DNA of 64,000 nucleotides from Loxodes magnus (GCA_946699065.1 CAMPDV010000206.1:372001-436000), one strand, 5' to 3'; shown: positions 13,500 through 27,479, numbered from the stretch's first letter. Notes: a model not told the origin generated them from the letters alone. A program made the numbers and translations.

Positions 13500-15870
13500 T
13501 AATTTACAATTTTACTAAAATAAATTAAATTAAATTAAACTAAATTAAAATTATGAAGCAATAATTCGTGATTTATAACATTTTTTATCTATCTAAATTA
13601 GGTTGAGACAATAGTATAACTAAACAAAATATAAACTATCAATTAGTTTCTTTTTTGCTAAAATTGAGTAAATTCTCATTAAAAAATTTACATTAAACTT
13701 AAATATATATCCTTTTTTCTTTTTAAGGCTCTATTTCTATTAAGTACATTTATAACTAAAATAAAGAAACGAAATTAAAAATAAATGCAGATAAACAAAC
13801 TTTAATTAATAAATTTGCAATTATATAAATTAATCAGAAAATTAATTATGTCATTAACAAAAAAATAGCTTATATAAAAGCTTAAGATATTAATCTTTAT
13901 AATATATTATATAGCAATTTGTTTAAAATTATATTGTAAATAATAATGGTTATAATGATTATAAATATATAATACATGCTAAAATATTTTGTATGGCTAA
14001 TTAATATTTGAACGTAAATAAATTAGGAACTTTAGTATTTCAATTTTTTTTAGATTTAATATAGAAAAATTAAAAAAAGATGTTTATAAATTAAAAAACG
14101 TATAGAATATTTATTATAGTATTTAATAGTATTAAAAGAAAAGTAAGAACAAATTAAAAGAAAACATTTTCAATAATAAATCTAAAAATATTTTCGAGTT
14201 AAAAAATTAGAACTTTAAATGAAATTTATAAAAATAGAATAGTTCCAATCATCATTAGGTAGCCTGTCAAACGATAAAAAGCTGATTTTTTGTAAGTATT
14301 TTAGTTAGTTTTTAAAGTAAAGATAAATAAAAATTTAAAATTTTTTTAATTCAAACAAAATAATAAAAATGTATTTAATATCATATAATTTTTTACATTT
14401 AATAATGAAAATAATTTAGATAACTAAATATTGAACTTTAAAGTTTAATTTAAAAGACTTAAACTTTTTTCTATTATTAGAAATCTAACTAACTATTTCT
14501 TGGCTTTAAGGATTTATTCTGTATCACTCCTAATGTCTGTAAATCAGCAATGCCTTAATTTAAAATAAAGGAAATAGAATGATCTTATTTAGGATCTATT
14601 TTGAGAAATGGTTGGCTAAATTTCACCACTTTCGTCAAATAGTCGAAACTATACAGAATCTTTATATTTTCTAAATTTTGCCAATTATAAAGAAACTAAA
14701 CTTCTTTTTCTCATATTTATTTCTTATTTTGTTGTCAGCTATAGCAAATATTACATCTACTAAGCTAACGAAAAAAATTTCATAATGAAAAAAGAAAAAT
14801 AAACAGTAATTCTTTATAATTTGAAAAATTATAAATTAAAAGTATATATTTAAGAAATTAATCTATTTATGAATTTAAATATTTTAACTTTAGTATTCTT
14901 TTCTAACTTTATTAAACAACTTAAATTACTATAAGAATATTTAATTTTTTAACTAGATAATACAGAAAAGTTCTTTAAAATACTAGTATCATTAAGTAAA
15001 CAAAATAAGTTGCTAGTTTATAATAGAGATTGCTTTGTCTTATGAATAAAACACATTAAAATAAATAAATAGAAATAAAGACAAAACGTTAAAATTAATT
15101 TATTAATAAGAAGAATACATAGCTGAAATTGCTTAACCTAACATATAAAGAAATAAAAAAACAGAATAATTAAAATTTAAAGATTAGATAAATATAAATA
15201 AACAAATAGAACAAAAGTATGAAAAAATTAGCAATCTTAATTAACAAAATTTAAACAAAGTACAGAAAATATTTTAAATTTTAAATAAAACTATAATATA
15301 AGAAATTAAAATATAAATAAATTGAATAATCTATAAAGAGATAATTTTTAATGTAAATGTTTAATATGAAAATATAAAATTGATATTTTTTTCGTGATAA
15401 AATCCTTTTAGTTTGTAAAAATTGAATTTAATACAAATATTAGCATGAAATTAAGATGGATGCGTGTAAAGACTATTTCTTGCATCTAATTTTTTTTCTA
15501 ATTTAATTTAATTCATATTCATCAATTATTATAAGTTTAAAATTATTTTATTTCTAATCACTATAAGATAAAACTTTAAAATGTTTAATCTTTATAATAA
15601 GAAATTTGAATTTTATCATGTATAACAGCATATTTCCAATAATTTTTAGTCTAAAAGGGAAGAGTTTTGATATAATTAATGTTAGTAATTCACTTAATAT
15701 TTATAAATATTCTAAATAAAGATTTTTTTAGTTTTTATCATTTTAACAATTTTTTTGGTTTTCATCTTTCATTTTTATTTTTTTATCTAAATTTCAACTT
15801 TATAATTATTATTTTTAAAGTAAAATGATTTTAAAAAAGTATAAAATTATCTAAGTCAAAACTAATTTAA
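13500..15870. other. A+T-rich arm interior without recognised gene
   Basis: Expected site of the RT of an element whose gag lies upstream and whose ORF2 C-terminus lies downstream, but no RT motif is visible. It was probably lost by internal deletion or drift. Confidence 0.45.
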
Positions 15871-15873
15871 ATT

Positions 15874-16206
15874 TTTTTATATTGATGAAACTGATCATAT
15901 TTTTGATTGCTAATACTATGCAGATATTATTGAGGAACTTGAAAGTCATAAAGCTTTTAAAGAAAAAGACAAGAAGAATCTAATTCTTTATGACTAAAAA
16001 TATATAAACAAACATTTTTCAAAGAATCAAATTCCTAAAATAGACAAATTAATCAAAAATTTTCATTCCAAATTACTAAAAAGCGTCTTGAAATGTTTAA
16101 ACTACAAGATGAGCTTTTAGAAGAGTTTCTAGTAGAAAAAAAAGACAAATTTCATCAAGACAATAAATAAAAATATATGATAGAGAAAGAACAAGAAGAA
16201 GCTTGA
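15874..16206 (+). pseudogene. LINE ORF2 C-terminal end, left arm (frameshifted)
   Basis: Reads DETDHIFDCQYY, then LILYDQKYINK and FHSKLL, aligning with EYETFEHIFKCVYY, LILYDQEYLN and FHNKLM of LINE E. The frame then shifts at an A run (five A ending at 16,082) and continues as RLEMFKLQDELLEEF to a proper TGA at 16,204. The right arm has six A at this point and reads straight through, so the shift is specific to this arm. The first two Cys of the zinc finger are upstream and lost. Confidence 0.7.
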
Positions 16207-17344
16207 TTGGCATTTACAAACTTTTATCTTTCAACATATTTGTAATATTTATAGTCAAATCTATATTTATTGCGACTATGTCTCGATATTCTTAAATATT
16301 GAAACTATTATATTTTAATTAATTAATTAATTTTTTTATATTTATCATGACTTAATAAAGCTTTTGAAATTTTTATATTAGCTTCTTATTATAAAAATAT
16401 GACAATATCTTTATTTCAGATTCAAGCATTTCCTTTTAGATATCAAATAAATAAATAGCCAACTTAGGTATAAATTTGATTAAATTAAAAAGTTAAAAAG
16501 AATGTAAAAACTATTTTAATATACTTTCTTTTATCTGTAGAAATTATTATTTTAAAGCATTTAACTTTTTTTAAGATGCAATAATAAAAAAATATTTTGC
16601 AGTTATTATTATGAAAGAATTATAGAATTTGCTTTATGCTTCTAAATAAGCATCATTAAATTAAATCTAATAAATGTATACTAATTTCTTTTTTTGTTTA
16701 ATATTTATAATCCTTTATTTATTTATACATTTTCATAATAATTATTAATTTATTTATATTAGCTTGAGAAAAGATCTTAAGTAGTTTACTTTTTTAATTT
16801 AAGTTTTAAAGCTTCTTTCAATAAAGAAATGGGAATAGTTTGTTATTTTGCTGCTATTTAATATATTCTTTGATTAGCTACATTGAGAATTGGAATTACC
16901 AGGATTATTAATAATTCTTTTTTTTTTGTTTTTTTAACTCTTTAGATTACTCATTTATATCATTTTTTAACTTCTATTTTGCTTTTCTAAATGGAAAAAA
17001 TGCAAATTAACTATAATTTTAGTGCTTTTTTAATCTCATTCCTGAAAGTATGAAAACTCCTATTAATATATCTACGCGCAAAAACTAAATTAATTATTAT
17101 TGCTTAAAAAATAGAGAAATAAATCAAAATGCAAGAATTTATTCTTAGCTAATCTTCTTTATTTAAAATAAAGAAGCTGCTATTTAAAAAGAAATTACCA
17201 TATGTGGGTGCTTGAATTAATTAGATTTTGATAGTTTTAACTGCGGAGAGTTAAGAAATTATTAAAATGTTAAGAAATTTATTAAGAAACAAAAACTAGT
17301 AACCAAAAAATAAATACCTTCGTATTCCTTTAAAATAGCTTTGC
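16207..17344. other. A+T-rich stretch without gene
   Basis: No LINE 3' hairpin core follows the ORF2 end here, suggesting a different subfamily or loss of the 3' end. Nothing else recognised. Confidence 0.4.
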
Positions 17345-18004
17345 AAAGACCCAAAGGTAGACATTTATTGAAGAAAGCTTTAAACGAATAGAAGTACTAC
17401 TTAAGAAAAAAAAAATTCCCAGCCTCGGTGCCATCTAAGATTTAAAATATATTAAAAAGATTTGTATGACTAAGATATAGAATCTTCCAAAGAGCTAGAT
17501 ATCTTAGAGAATATAAAGATAACTAATTATATGCTTTAAAATAATTAATAAAAATAAGTTTAAAATACTTATTAGAAATCGTAACTGATAGTTTAAACAA
17601 TGTTCAAATTTAACTTGAGCATACTTCTGGATAAAAAGTAATTAGTGAAATATACTTAAAAAAGCAATTACAAGAGAACAAATAAAGTAATAATAAGGCT
17701 AACAGTTGACAAAATATTATTAGGAATTAATAAATAATGTATAGAATTAAGCTTAAAAAAGGAAAAGAAAAGTAAATAGAATTATGATTAAAGTTTATCA
17801 TTATAATAATTAATAATTAGGATTCAATTTTCAGAATATGATGTTCTATTATCAATAGTTAAGCCCTAATTAAATTAGTAGTAGTTCATCAAATTAAGAG
17901 GAAAAAGAAAAAGAATATTGAGAATTAATTAAGATCTAAAGGGAAATTTTTTTCTTTTAAAACTAAAAAATGATTCAAAGATTAATAGAGTAAAATAAAT
18001 ATGA
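17345..18004 (+). pseudogene. Coding remnant upstream of second arm LINE
   Basis: Two consecutive protein-like frames. The first holds RARYLREYKDNQ and LKYLLEIVTDSLNNVQ and ends in a TGA at 17,707. The second holds DVLLSIVKPQLNQQQFIKLR and ends at 18,002. A TGA near 17,468 is present in both arms. It probably represents the N-terminal part of the LINE whose RT follows. No domain recognised. Confidence 0.45.
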
Positions 18005-18247
18005 CTCTAGTTTAAAAGGATATTATTATGAATTTTATATTTGACAAAGAATATAACTATTTAAAAAGAAAACAGGAAAAATAAGAATATTTATCCATCA
18101 AAAAAAGTAAAATTATACAAAAAAATGAAAAAAAGAGTGAAAATTAAATAGATTTTAATTAGTACTATTTTTTAGTCTGATATTTAGTTTTTTACTAAAT
18201 CATATTGAAAATAAGAAATTAATTTGGAAATAAGAAATTAAAGAAAA

Positions 18248-18991
18248 ATGATTTATTAAAATCAAAAAGAAAAAGAAAATTAATCAAATGTAGAAATGAT
18301 AAAAGTCAGTACCTAATTCGCAATTAATGAAGTATTTAACTAGCTAATTTAAACTAAAACAAGCTTTTATAAGAATGATTGTGGAATTATAACTGAAATT
18401 ACTAAACAGAAACTCGATCTTTCCTTTTAAGAATTATAAAATTTAAGATAAAATTAATTCAAAAAGTAAGAATCTTATAATGGTTTTAATATTAAATATT
18501 CTTAATTGAAGCAAGATTATGAGCAAGAATTTGAACATAAACTTGATATTTGGACACGAGTATATGAACTTTATAAAAAGAAGTAAAAAGATATGGCTCA
18601 GTCAATTAAAAAAATTAAAACTAAAATTAAGCTAGTTAGACTATTTAATTAAGTGAATTATATGATTAATAAAAAAAATTACAACAGATATACATCAGAT
18701 TTTATAACCAAGAGTAACTAAGCTCAACCTCTTTTTACAAATTAGATTATGCTAACACAAAGAGATAAGGGAAATTAAAAAGATACATAATTTAAGTAAA
18801 GATTTTCGAATTCATCATAGCATAATTTTTAATGTAAAATATTGATATTGAAGAATTATTAAAAAATAAAGTTTTAAAAACAATTACTTTGTTCGATATT
18901 TTTGATCAAAAAATGGTAAAAGTAGAATCTTCTCCAAACTGCAGATAATAGATTTATTATTTGTCTTTTAATTAAATAGTGTGACATCTGA
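18248..18991 (+). CDS. Open 247-codon ORF of second arm LINE (left copy)
   Basis: Opens at ATG 18,248 and runs without TGA to 18,989-18,991. It is rich in Lys/Gln/Glu with a coiled-coil-like stretch around EFEHKLDIWTRVYELYKKKQ and a basic segment KKIKTKIKLVR. It sits just upstream of the APE endonuclease and RT, so it is probably the N-terminal region of ORF2 or an ORF1. The last 50 codons may be out of frame: the next frame reads KTITLFDIFDQKMVKVESS, which looks better. The right-arm copy carries a TGA where this one has CGA, so only this copy is open. Confidence 0.5.
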
Positions 18992-18999
18992 TTGAAATT

Positions 19000-21900
19000 T
19001 AGGTCCAATTAAAATAGATAGATAATTATTTTAAGAGTAAGATTATTTAACTTTATTCATTATAATATGCTACAGAAATACAATACAATCATTCTAAACT
19101 TATTTCATACTTAAACTTAAAATGGTTAGAAAGTTCTTTGTACTTATGGCCTAGGACTTAGGGAAGAAATGAATACAAATATTTTGCAATTAGTTCGCTG
19201 AAATATGAATTCAATGTCCACTAAATAATTAAATATTTAGAAGTTTACTCTATAACATAAAATTGATTCTTTTCTATTAATGAAACATGAAAAAAGTAAA
19301 GCTTTATTTCAATAAAAATTCGTGGATATTGAACTTATTATAAAAATTGCAATTAAAGAACAAGAACTGGTGGAATATGTATCCTTGTTAGAAATGAGCT
19401 AGGCTTTGGTTAAATTGAACTTAATTTTTGGAGAACAAGATGATTGATTTCTTCTTATTAAAGTTAATAACAAATATTTTGCAGCAGCTATTTACAAATA
19501 GATGAAAAATATATATTTTTCAAAGACTAATCATATTAAAATTTAGAAAATATATTTAGAATAGTAGAAGATAAAGGATTCATACTAATAGAAGATTTTA
19601 ATGCTATCTTATATAGTTATGCTAGCAATAATGTACAGAATTAATAAGATAAGATTATAAGATTGCAATATTTTTTGAAGGGTAAGATTTATAGATAATA
19701 AATAATCCAAATTTTGATAATTTTAGAAGCTGTGCTAATTATAGAACTTATTGAAATAATTATGCTATAATCAATTATCATATTAACATCTTAAAGCATA
19801 AATAGAAACTCACCAATATTTGTCCCTAAAGTTAATTTTAAGATCTAGAAATTTTAAAATATTATAATTATGGAAGAACATAAGGCTAAATTTAATGGGG
19901 ATGCTTAGTTAATTTTCAAGCCTTTGAATAAGATAACTTAGAAGCATAATACAATTATATTCTTCAAATTCTCTATAATAATACTGAGCATGTTCTAGGA
20001 TAAGTAAGTTAAAATACTAATTTTAATGTTCTTCCTTAAAAAATAAATGATAATGTTTAATGCTAAGAATTAAGGATAAGCAGCTTGATAAAATACCTTT
20101 AATAAGAAGAGAAGAGTAAGTTAAGAAATAATATAACTAGCATAAGATAAAATAAAAAGTATATAGGTATTAACGTAATTACTGATAGTAAAAAAGGTTA
20201 ACAGAAGAGAAATTATGAATAAATTCCCTTTAAAGTGTTTAAATAAGCAAGGAAAGTTCTAGATCTGAGAAAAAGAAATTATATGTATATAGATTAAGTT
20301 GAATTTACTTAATTTGTTAATATTTGGGACAATAATGTTTCAGCAAACATAAATTTATTGAGAAATGAAATAAAAAACAGAAATTAAAAGATTGATAATA
20401 TTTTAGAAATTGTACATTTTAAAAGAGTAATAAACTTCTTATTTATAAGGAATAGATTTTATTAGTTTTAAATAAGTGTTGGGAATAATAAAGAGGCTAA
20501 ACAAGCATATGGCATAAAAGCAGAGCTTATCAAATATACTAATATAAAATTTCATCTTGTATTATAAAGGTTCATTAATAATATGTTGAGACAGTAAAAC
20601 ATCCCAGATTAACTCAAATAAGTAAGTATTCTTCCAATTTGTTGAGACAGTAAAACATCCCAGATTAGCTCAAATAAGTAAGAATTCTTCCAATTTACAA
20701 AAAAGATCTAAGAGTGATCAGAAGAATGGAATAGAACAACGAAAAATTTGCTCATGAACGTAATTCTAAAAATATATGACAAAACACTGATTTATAGGCT
20801 CTATGGCTATTCTTACTAACGTAAAATTATACACTCTCTAAATAATGATGTTAAAGAGTAAACAAGCAATATCTTATGTTAGAACTTTATAGCCAATTAT
20901 TAATTTCCATAGAATGTGGGGAAATTAAGGCGACAAAGTATATTAATTTAGTTAAGTTATATTAACTAATCCTATTTATTCTACCTACTTAAAATCCTTA
21001 TCGATGTAGAAAAGACGTTGGCATTATTAATAGAAGACCATTGTTTAATCATCTAAGCAGAATAAAATTACCTCTCGCTTTAATAAATTGCTCTGAATCC
21101 TTTTATCATAATCTAGATATTAAGTTTATTTTATATGATACACTTTTTGGAAATTTATAATGTAGTAACGAAGTATTGTAAGGAAGTTCATATTTTCCAG
21201 TTCTAGCTTTTATCTTCTATGTTATTGTTGTCAGATTTTTGGAAACTTATTAAAAACTATTTTACTTTAAATTCTTGGATGCTTTTTTGCTACTAAAGCT
21301 TGGTCAGATGATTTGTTACTGATTTATAATAAAGAACATATTAATTTATTGATTAAAGCAACGTGCAAAGTGTTTAGATTAGTAAAATTGAGCATTAATG
21401 TCAACAAATACGAATATATATGTTTTAGAACTAAAAATTAAAAGCAAAAAGACATTAATGCCAACTTAAGTCTGAATAATTAAGAAACAAAAAGATCTAA
21501 GAAGGAAATTTATTTTGGATATACTTTTCATAAAAACGAATATTTTAAATTAAATGCTAAGAAATATTTAAAAATATAAGAAATGTGCTAATGGATCCAT
21601 ATTAGAGTTGTCCAAATATCAGAAGATAACTCCTTAAAACTTTAAAAGAATTGACAAGTTTTTTTACTTCCTAAAGTTAAATATGGATCAGAAGTTATTC
21701 CATGAGCAATTTCATTAAGTATTGGAAAAATAAAGAAAAATATACAAACTAATTAAAGAAAAATAGCAAGTAGTGCACTCTATATTCCAAACTAAACATT
21801 AAACGAATCATGCTTCATAGACTTGAAATGATCATCTCTCGAATATTAAATATGTAAGAGGTACACTAAAATTAGTTTTAATATAACTAATTATATAAAG
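19000..21900 (+). pseudogene. APE endonuclease + reverse transcriptase, left arm
   Basis: Endonuclease motifs: NQRTRTGGICILVRN near 19,350, FILIEDFNAIL near 19,580 (family GDFN) and LQIINNPNFDNF near 19,695. RT: KEAKQAYGIKAELIK near 20,490 (fingers), IPDQLKQVSILPI near 20,605 interrupted by a 56-bp tandem duplication, motif A LIDVEKTL near 21,000, motif B VLQGSSYFPVLAFIFY near 21,180, and motif C KAWSDDLLLIY near 21,305 with W in place of the usual aromatic Y/F. LPKVKYGSEVIP follows near 21,675; the frame then decays and the zinc finger is missing. Frameshifts occur at motif A and at the duplication. Same LINE superfamily as copies A, B and E but a separate subfamily. Confidence 0.8.
20585..20696 (+). 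repeat. 56-bp tandem duplication inside RT, left arm only
   Basis: Two consecutive 56-bp units (20,585-20,640 and 20,641-20,696) differ at two positions. The mirror site in the right arm (about 37,149-37,204) has one unit. Because 56 is not a multiple of three it breaks the RT frame. Confidence 0.95.
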
Positions 21901-22373
21901 TAGTTGTAAAGATACTTTTAGCATTTAAAAGATTTACCAATATAATCCCTATAAAAAATGTATAATAAAAGTTATAAATAGATATAAAAATATGTTTATA
22001 ATATAGCTTCAAGCTTAAAATTAATATAATGATATATAAAATTAGAAAGATATTAATAGCTTATTAATGACTTCATTTCATCGAAATTTAAGTTTAAATA
22101 ATAGTAAGAAATGTTAATTATATGATATGCTAATATTCTAAATTATACTAATTAAATATTAAAATTGAGATTAAAAAAATAATAATTGATTGGAGCCTAA
22201 AGAAGATCAATAAGAAAGCACAAGAAACAACGGAAAAATTGGAAGATGGAAAGAACGATGCTTGAACTTTTCGAACATAATTAAAGTATAATTAAAGTGA
22301 AGTATCTGATTTATATCAGTAACTTAATTTCATTAACATTTTATTAAAATTATTTCTTCTTCTAAAAAATTAT

Positions 22374-22445
22374 ACTGACAGAGGGAATTGAATCCACAAC
22401 CTACTACGTGTTTAACTGTTGGCATAACCAGTAGACCATGTCTAC
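22374..22445 (-). tRNA. tRNA-like gene or pseudogene, closest to tRNA-Val(AAC)
   Basis: The minus strand folds as a 72-nt tRNA-like sequence. The 7-bp acceptor is GTAGACA/TGTCAGT (one mismatch, two G-T). The D-arm region TGGTCTACTGGTTAT matches eukaryotic Val/Glu A boxes, and GGATTCAATTCC is B-box-like. Aligned to a typical tRNA-Val the anticodon falls on AAC, but position 33 is A instead of T and the anticodon and T stems have mismatches. A run of six T, a Pol III terminator, lies just 3'. It may be a decayed tRNA or the head of a tRNA-derived SINE. It sits 320 bp inside the spacer from the left arm. Confidence 0.5.
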
Positions 22446-23400
22446 TTAGAAAATTCTAATTTCCGAAATATTTTACAAAATTATTAAATTTTAAATAAAT
22501 CAATAAGTTATTTTATTGTATGTGTATACAGAAAATTTCTATAAAATTTTTAGTATAAAGTCTATTATTACATTTTATTTTTAATTCTTCTGGTTGATGA
22601 ATTTTTACATTTTACTGCTGTTTGAATTAAAAATAAAATAAAATAAATAAATAGTTAAAAGATTAAACTTTAAAAAATAAACAAATTGAAATAATTTTAA
22701 ATTAGTTATTTGATATTACATATCTATTTCATTAGTTTTATTTTCTGTTATTGCAAGTAAAACAATTAATACTCTTAATGCAAACTTAGATTTATAGTAT
22801 ATTTAAGTCAGAAATGAAATGGGTAGCTAAATATCTCTTAACGATATTCATAAGTAGCTGTATTAATTTGTATGAATCATTGGAGACTTAAATTAACGAA
22901 ATTATTTTTTATTTAAAGCGTATCACTAAAAAAATGGACTTAGATACAATAACTATTTGCAAATGTGTGAAAGTGCAATAATCTTATACATAATTTGCTA
23001 AATCTTCTTTCAATATCTCACTTTCAGAATTCATTTTATCTATAAAAGCTTAGTAATTTTATGTGTTTCTACTAAATCAATTTTAGGGATTGAAATGAGT
23101 ATTATTTCTATTCTTTATATTGCATGCCAATTCGCTACCTTTTTGTAGATTCTCTTAATAAAAACTCACTCTAACGGCTTTTGTTCTTTGCAAATCTATT
23201 TTTTAATATAAATATTTTATTAATCTTTTAGTGGCGAGTTCTTTTTCTTTCTGCGTCTAAATGTGTTATGGAGATGATAGAGAGTGTGAAAATTGAAATG
23301 GAAGATGTATGATGTAAAGATAGATAATGATAAGTTAGAAGAATGTGAACTAGAGAAAGATTAAGCTTTTCATACATAGATAGGATTGTAAATATCTATT
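22446..23400. other. Spacer, no gene recognised
   Basis: A+T-rich. A slightly purine-rich stretch at 23,260-23,340 has no clear frame. Confidence 0.4.
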
Positions 23401-24330
23401 ATTGCAAATGTTTTACTTGCTTTTATGTGTTTGTAGCATTGAAAATGCTTATAACAACAGGAAATAGACTATTATGATCCTTCCAATTTCGCAGTAATAG
23501 TTAATTAAATTTAAAGCAAATTTAATTTTAATTAGATATAGCGAGGAATTCCTATAGAAAATTTAGAAGGATGGCTTTAAATGGAATAAACAACGGCTAG
23601 ATAATAAACCAGAAATCTAATTCCATTGATATCAGTATAATTAAAGGATCATTAAGTTATAATAAATCAAAACGACAAATCTAATATTACTTATTCCTAC
23701 GCAAACCAACCCTATCACCAGTCTAATGTTTTGATATTCCAGTATAATAAATACCCATATCTTAGAATTAAATAACATCTTCTAATGATAAATAAGAAGA
23801 TTACATGTTAATGAAGAAGAGACAAAAAACTAAATGAAAAATTTTAATCTAAATAACTAGAATATTTCTGACCCCTAGCAATGCATATAAATAAGTTTCT
23901 TTCTTAACTCATTTAAATAGAAAAATAATAATTTAAATTACTAGTTAAAGCTTAAATCACTATATAAATATATCACAACTGAACTTTAACTCATAGAATC
24001 TAACAATATTTCATAAGATATACGAATTAAATCTGGTGGAGTACTTAAGTTCTCTTAAAAATCAAGGAATATCCTTCTTAAAATTTTATTATAGAGATAT
24101 ATAAAAAAATATGAGAAAAAGTATAAAATAATTGGTAAGGAATCCTTCAATTATGACAACTTCTAATTAAAATTAGCAAGAATGAATAGATGTGAAGCAC
24201 TGTTTGAATCTCTTAGAGAATATAGTTTCGGCTAAAAATATAAAAATTAAAACTTTTAGTAGTTTCTTATCTAAAATTTGTTGCTAAAATCTAAATTTAA
24301 TTCAATTTTGAAAAGATCTTATCATTAAAA
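23400..24330 (+). pseudogene. Unrecognised coding remnant in spacer
   Basis: Two long TGA-free frames overlap and look like one protein with a shift near 23,800. The first reads GIPIENLEGWLQMEQTT and later SYANQPYHQSNVLIFQYNKY. The second, open for about 190 codons, includes DIRIKSGGVLKFSQKSRN, YKIIGKESFNYDNFQLKLAR and NRCEALFESLREYSFGQKY. Composition is ordinary ciliate protein, not LINE-like. No domain recognised. Confidence 0.4.
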
Positions 24331-27300
24331 AATTTATTTAATATGAAATAAAACACTTATAAATATCTCTAATTCATTTATTTCTAAAATAATCAAAGTT
24401 AATATATTTTTATTAAATTGCTTTTTCAGATAAAATATAATAATTGATACTTTTGATAGCTAAAGTTGTTTTCTTATATCATCTATATTTTAGAATGCTC
24501 TTGATTTTATCGCTTAATTATATTAAATTAAAGTTTTATCCTTCTACATTTCTTATTCTTTTTAAATAAAAAACATTTATATATCTCCATTTTGCTTATT
24601 TTAGTTTTTCAGAATAGAAATTATATACCTAACTTCTTTCTTTTTTAGAAAATCTTTTAACTTTTTATATTAAGCATTTACTTTCTTCATATTCCTGCGC
24701 TATCAAATTTTTTTCAAATAAAGTTGTAATCAATATTATTTTCATCAAATGTTCCCTTCTAGATTAATTTAGAATATTTATTTTTGTAGCGAAACCTTCA
24801 TAGTAAATACTAATATTTACATTTCTTGTATCATAAATTTTCGAAATGTTTATTCCATATAAATTAGACTTTCTATTTTTAAAATGAAATCTATCAAAGT
24901 TAGAAACAGAACTAAATTTATCTGAAACCCTTTAAATTCTAGCATGCTATTGAAATAATATACCTCTTTAAAATATCTTTTATAGAATATATTTAACTAG
25001 TTCCCTTTTCTTAATAACTAATTTAATGAAATGACAGAATTTATTATAAAGCATCTCTTTTCTTTTGTAAAAATATATCTTAATGAAGCATAAAATCCTT
25101 TATTTTTCTCTATTATTTAGTCTTTGGTTTAAGAAAGAAGTTATAATTAATCCTTTGTATAGAATATTTCTCTCAAGCATATATCTTAATTTTTTCTTTA
25201 GTAGCTTCTAGGAAAGGCTAGTTTATATTATCAATCTTTATTTTAAAATTAAAGTTATTCCTAAATTTTAAAACCAAATAAATCCTTATCTGCATTCAAA
25301 AAAGATCTAGTTAAATATAATGTGGATATTTATTTAAGCTTAGCTTAATGAAGATTAAGATAAGAGTTTTACTTGCTACAAAGGAGCTGTTATCAAAATT
25401 ACTAGTATGATAGATTATTGGGTGTACTGAGTTTAGAACTTTAATAATTAGAAAAATAAAAGAGTAGTCACTAGTAATTATTTTCTCATACCTTAAATAA
25501 TTATAAGCTTCACTTTTTAGAGATAAATATAGAAATCACTACAAGAAGCTTTTATATATAATACTTAAAGGCTGCTTTAGGAATATAAATTTTTGATTAT
25601 TTTAAACTCAATATACTTATTAGCTAACAACAACTTCACTAACTAAAATTGTCTGAATAGCTTTCAATTCTCTTTTTAAGAATGATTAATTATCAATTTC
25701 AATTGCTTTTACAACTTTTTCAGATCGAAAAAATAGATTAGAATCCTATTTAAAATAGAGGTACTAAAGTATACTCAACTAAATAACTTAAATATCTTGA
25801 CCTGAAGTTAACTCTAATAATTTATGAAAGAGCTATACTTTGAGTATAATCACATTAACTAAGGTTATAAACTCATTTATTTCTAGATTATCATAGAAAG
25901 TCTTAATCTATCGTCTTAGACCTTTCAGAATTAAGAGTCAAGATTAACTACAGAAATACGAATGATAATTGCAAGAGAAATTAATCAAGAATAAGTGTAA
26001 AAGCCTAGTTTGATATTAACTTTGGTTTAATTATTCTATGAACATTCTAAATTTATTCCTTTTTTCATTTTTTATTAAAATGTGAATATGCTTTCTAATT
26101 GAATTTTCTAAATTTTATTATATTATTTTACTTTTTTTGAAAAGAATAAGAGCTTTAAAGTGAGATTATAATCTATGATCTGAGATTGGTAGTTTAAGAA
26201 AATAATTTTTAGATTTGCTACCTCAAAAGAAATTAAAAGACTTTTAAGCTATAAGTAAAATAAGCTTCAGCTACATTAATTAAATAATTCATATTAGCTA
26301 TGTTTTCTAAATCTGGAGACGGATAATAGAAATTGAAAAAAGCAAGCTAAATTCTATTAAAAGCACATGTCTCAAGCTATGTAGCAACATTTAAAATTAA
26401 ATAGGTAGAGATTAGGGTTCAATAGTTAAAGATAAGATACTAAAAATAAGCAAAGCTATTTATTAATTAAATAAAGCATAATCCTAAAGCACTACTCTTA
26501 TTTTACTAAATAGTCATGTATATAATTAAAACTTCAAGGGGTTTTTTAAATATCTTTAGCTAATATTTTATGATATATCAAAAGTGAAAAACTTGAAAGA
26601 GAATAGAATGGATTAAAGCTTTTTTAGCCTTAGTTGTAAATTATTAAATAAGAATTTAGAAATTGATAACTATCTGTGTACCTATCTTAATCAAAGGAGA
26701 GAGAAGCTTAATTATAAAATGTTTTATTAAAGTCAACTACCAAATTTAATTGGTAATAATCCATATGATCACTACTTTTTAAGCTAATATCAGATATTAA
26801 AAAAAATTTGCTTTTAGCTAATTTGCTATTAAAGTTTGCTTAAGATATAAATAATTTAAATAGTAGGGGAGAATCTATTAATTAGGTTTGGTTTTTCTCT
26901 CTTAATTGTACATACAAAAAATAGACTAGTTAATATGAAAAAATATTTTAGTCTAATTAGAACATTCCAAAATTTAGATAAAGCATGCTTGTTGATTTAG
27001 TTAGAAGGAATTTAATAAAAATAGACTGAAAAAGAAAAAAATAAAGGTCAAAACTTTTGGTAAGTTAAAATAAAATTCTTAGATGAATTATCTTTTTGCG
27101 AATCTTGTTATTTCGAAATAAAAATCAAAGCTAATTAAAATTATCTGATTTCTAGATGAAATAAACAGCATCAATTATTATATTCTAACAAATAGAATTA
27201 TTAGATTGAAAATAAAGTGTTGAATAACTTATTCTTAAATCACTTGATAACCTTAATTTTATAAACTATATCTTGATTATATAATATGATCTATACTGAC

Positions 27301-27470
27301 TCTCTTCTTATCTTTATAAGTATAAATTTTATTATTTTTCTTTAAAATAATTACTCTTAAAGCATTTAAGTAGAATTATCTGTAGATCTATTTAATATGC
27401 TATCTAGGCTTAATCCTAAACTCAACTGCTAGAGACTTTAATTTTAAATTATTTTTTAATTTATATTAAT
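24331..27470. other. Spacer stretch with weak coding traces
   Basis: Mostly A+T-rich. Two plus-strand stretches look protein-like but carry TGAs: about 25,735-26,037 (SQSIVLDLSELRVKINYRN) and 26,290-26,587 (AMFSKSGDGQQKLKKASQ). Neither resembles a family I know. Confidence 0.3.
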
Positions 27471-27479
27471 AATATATTT

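Larger units (their letters stand above)
12857..22057 (+). repeat. Left arm of 9-kb inverted repeat
   Basis: The whole segment reappears in reverse complement at 35,825-44,950, in the same order. Anchors include ACGAGAGTATGTACCC..ACAAACTC near 13,030 (mirror near 44,770), the RT box AWSDDLLLIY near 21,310 (mirror near 36,550) and the outer edge TATAAATTAAAACATTTT. Identity is high but not perfect: single-base changes, A-run length changes and a 56-bp tandem duplication found only in this arm. Outer and inner edges were set where the alignment collapses. No clear target duplication flanks the pair. Confidence 0.9.
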
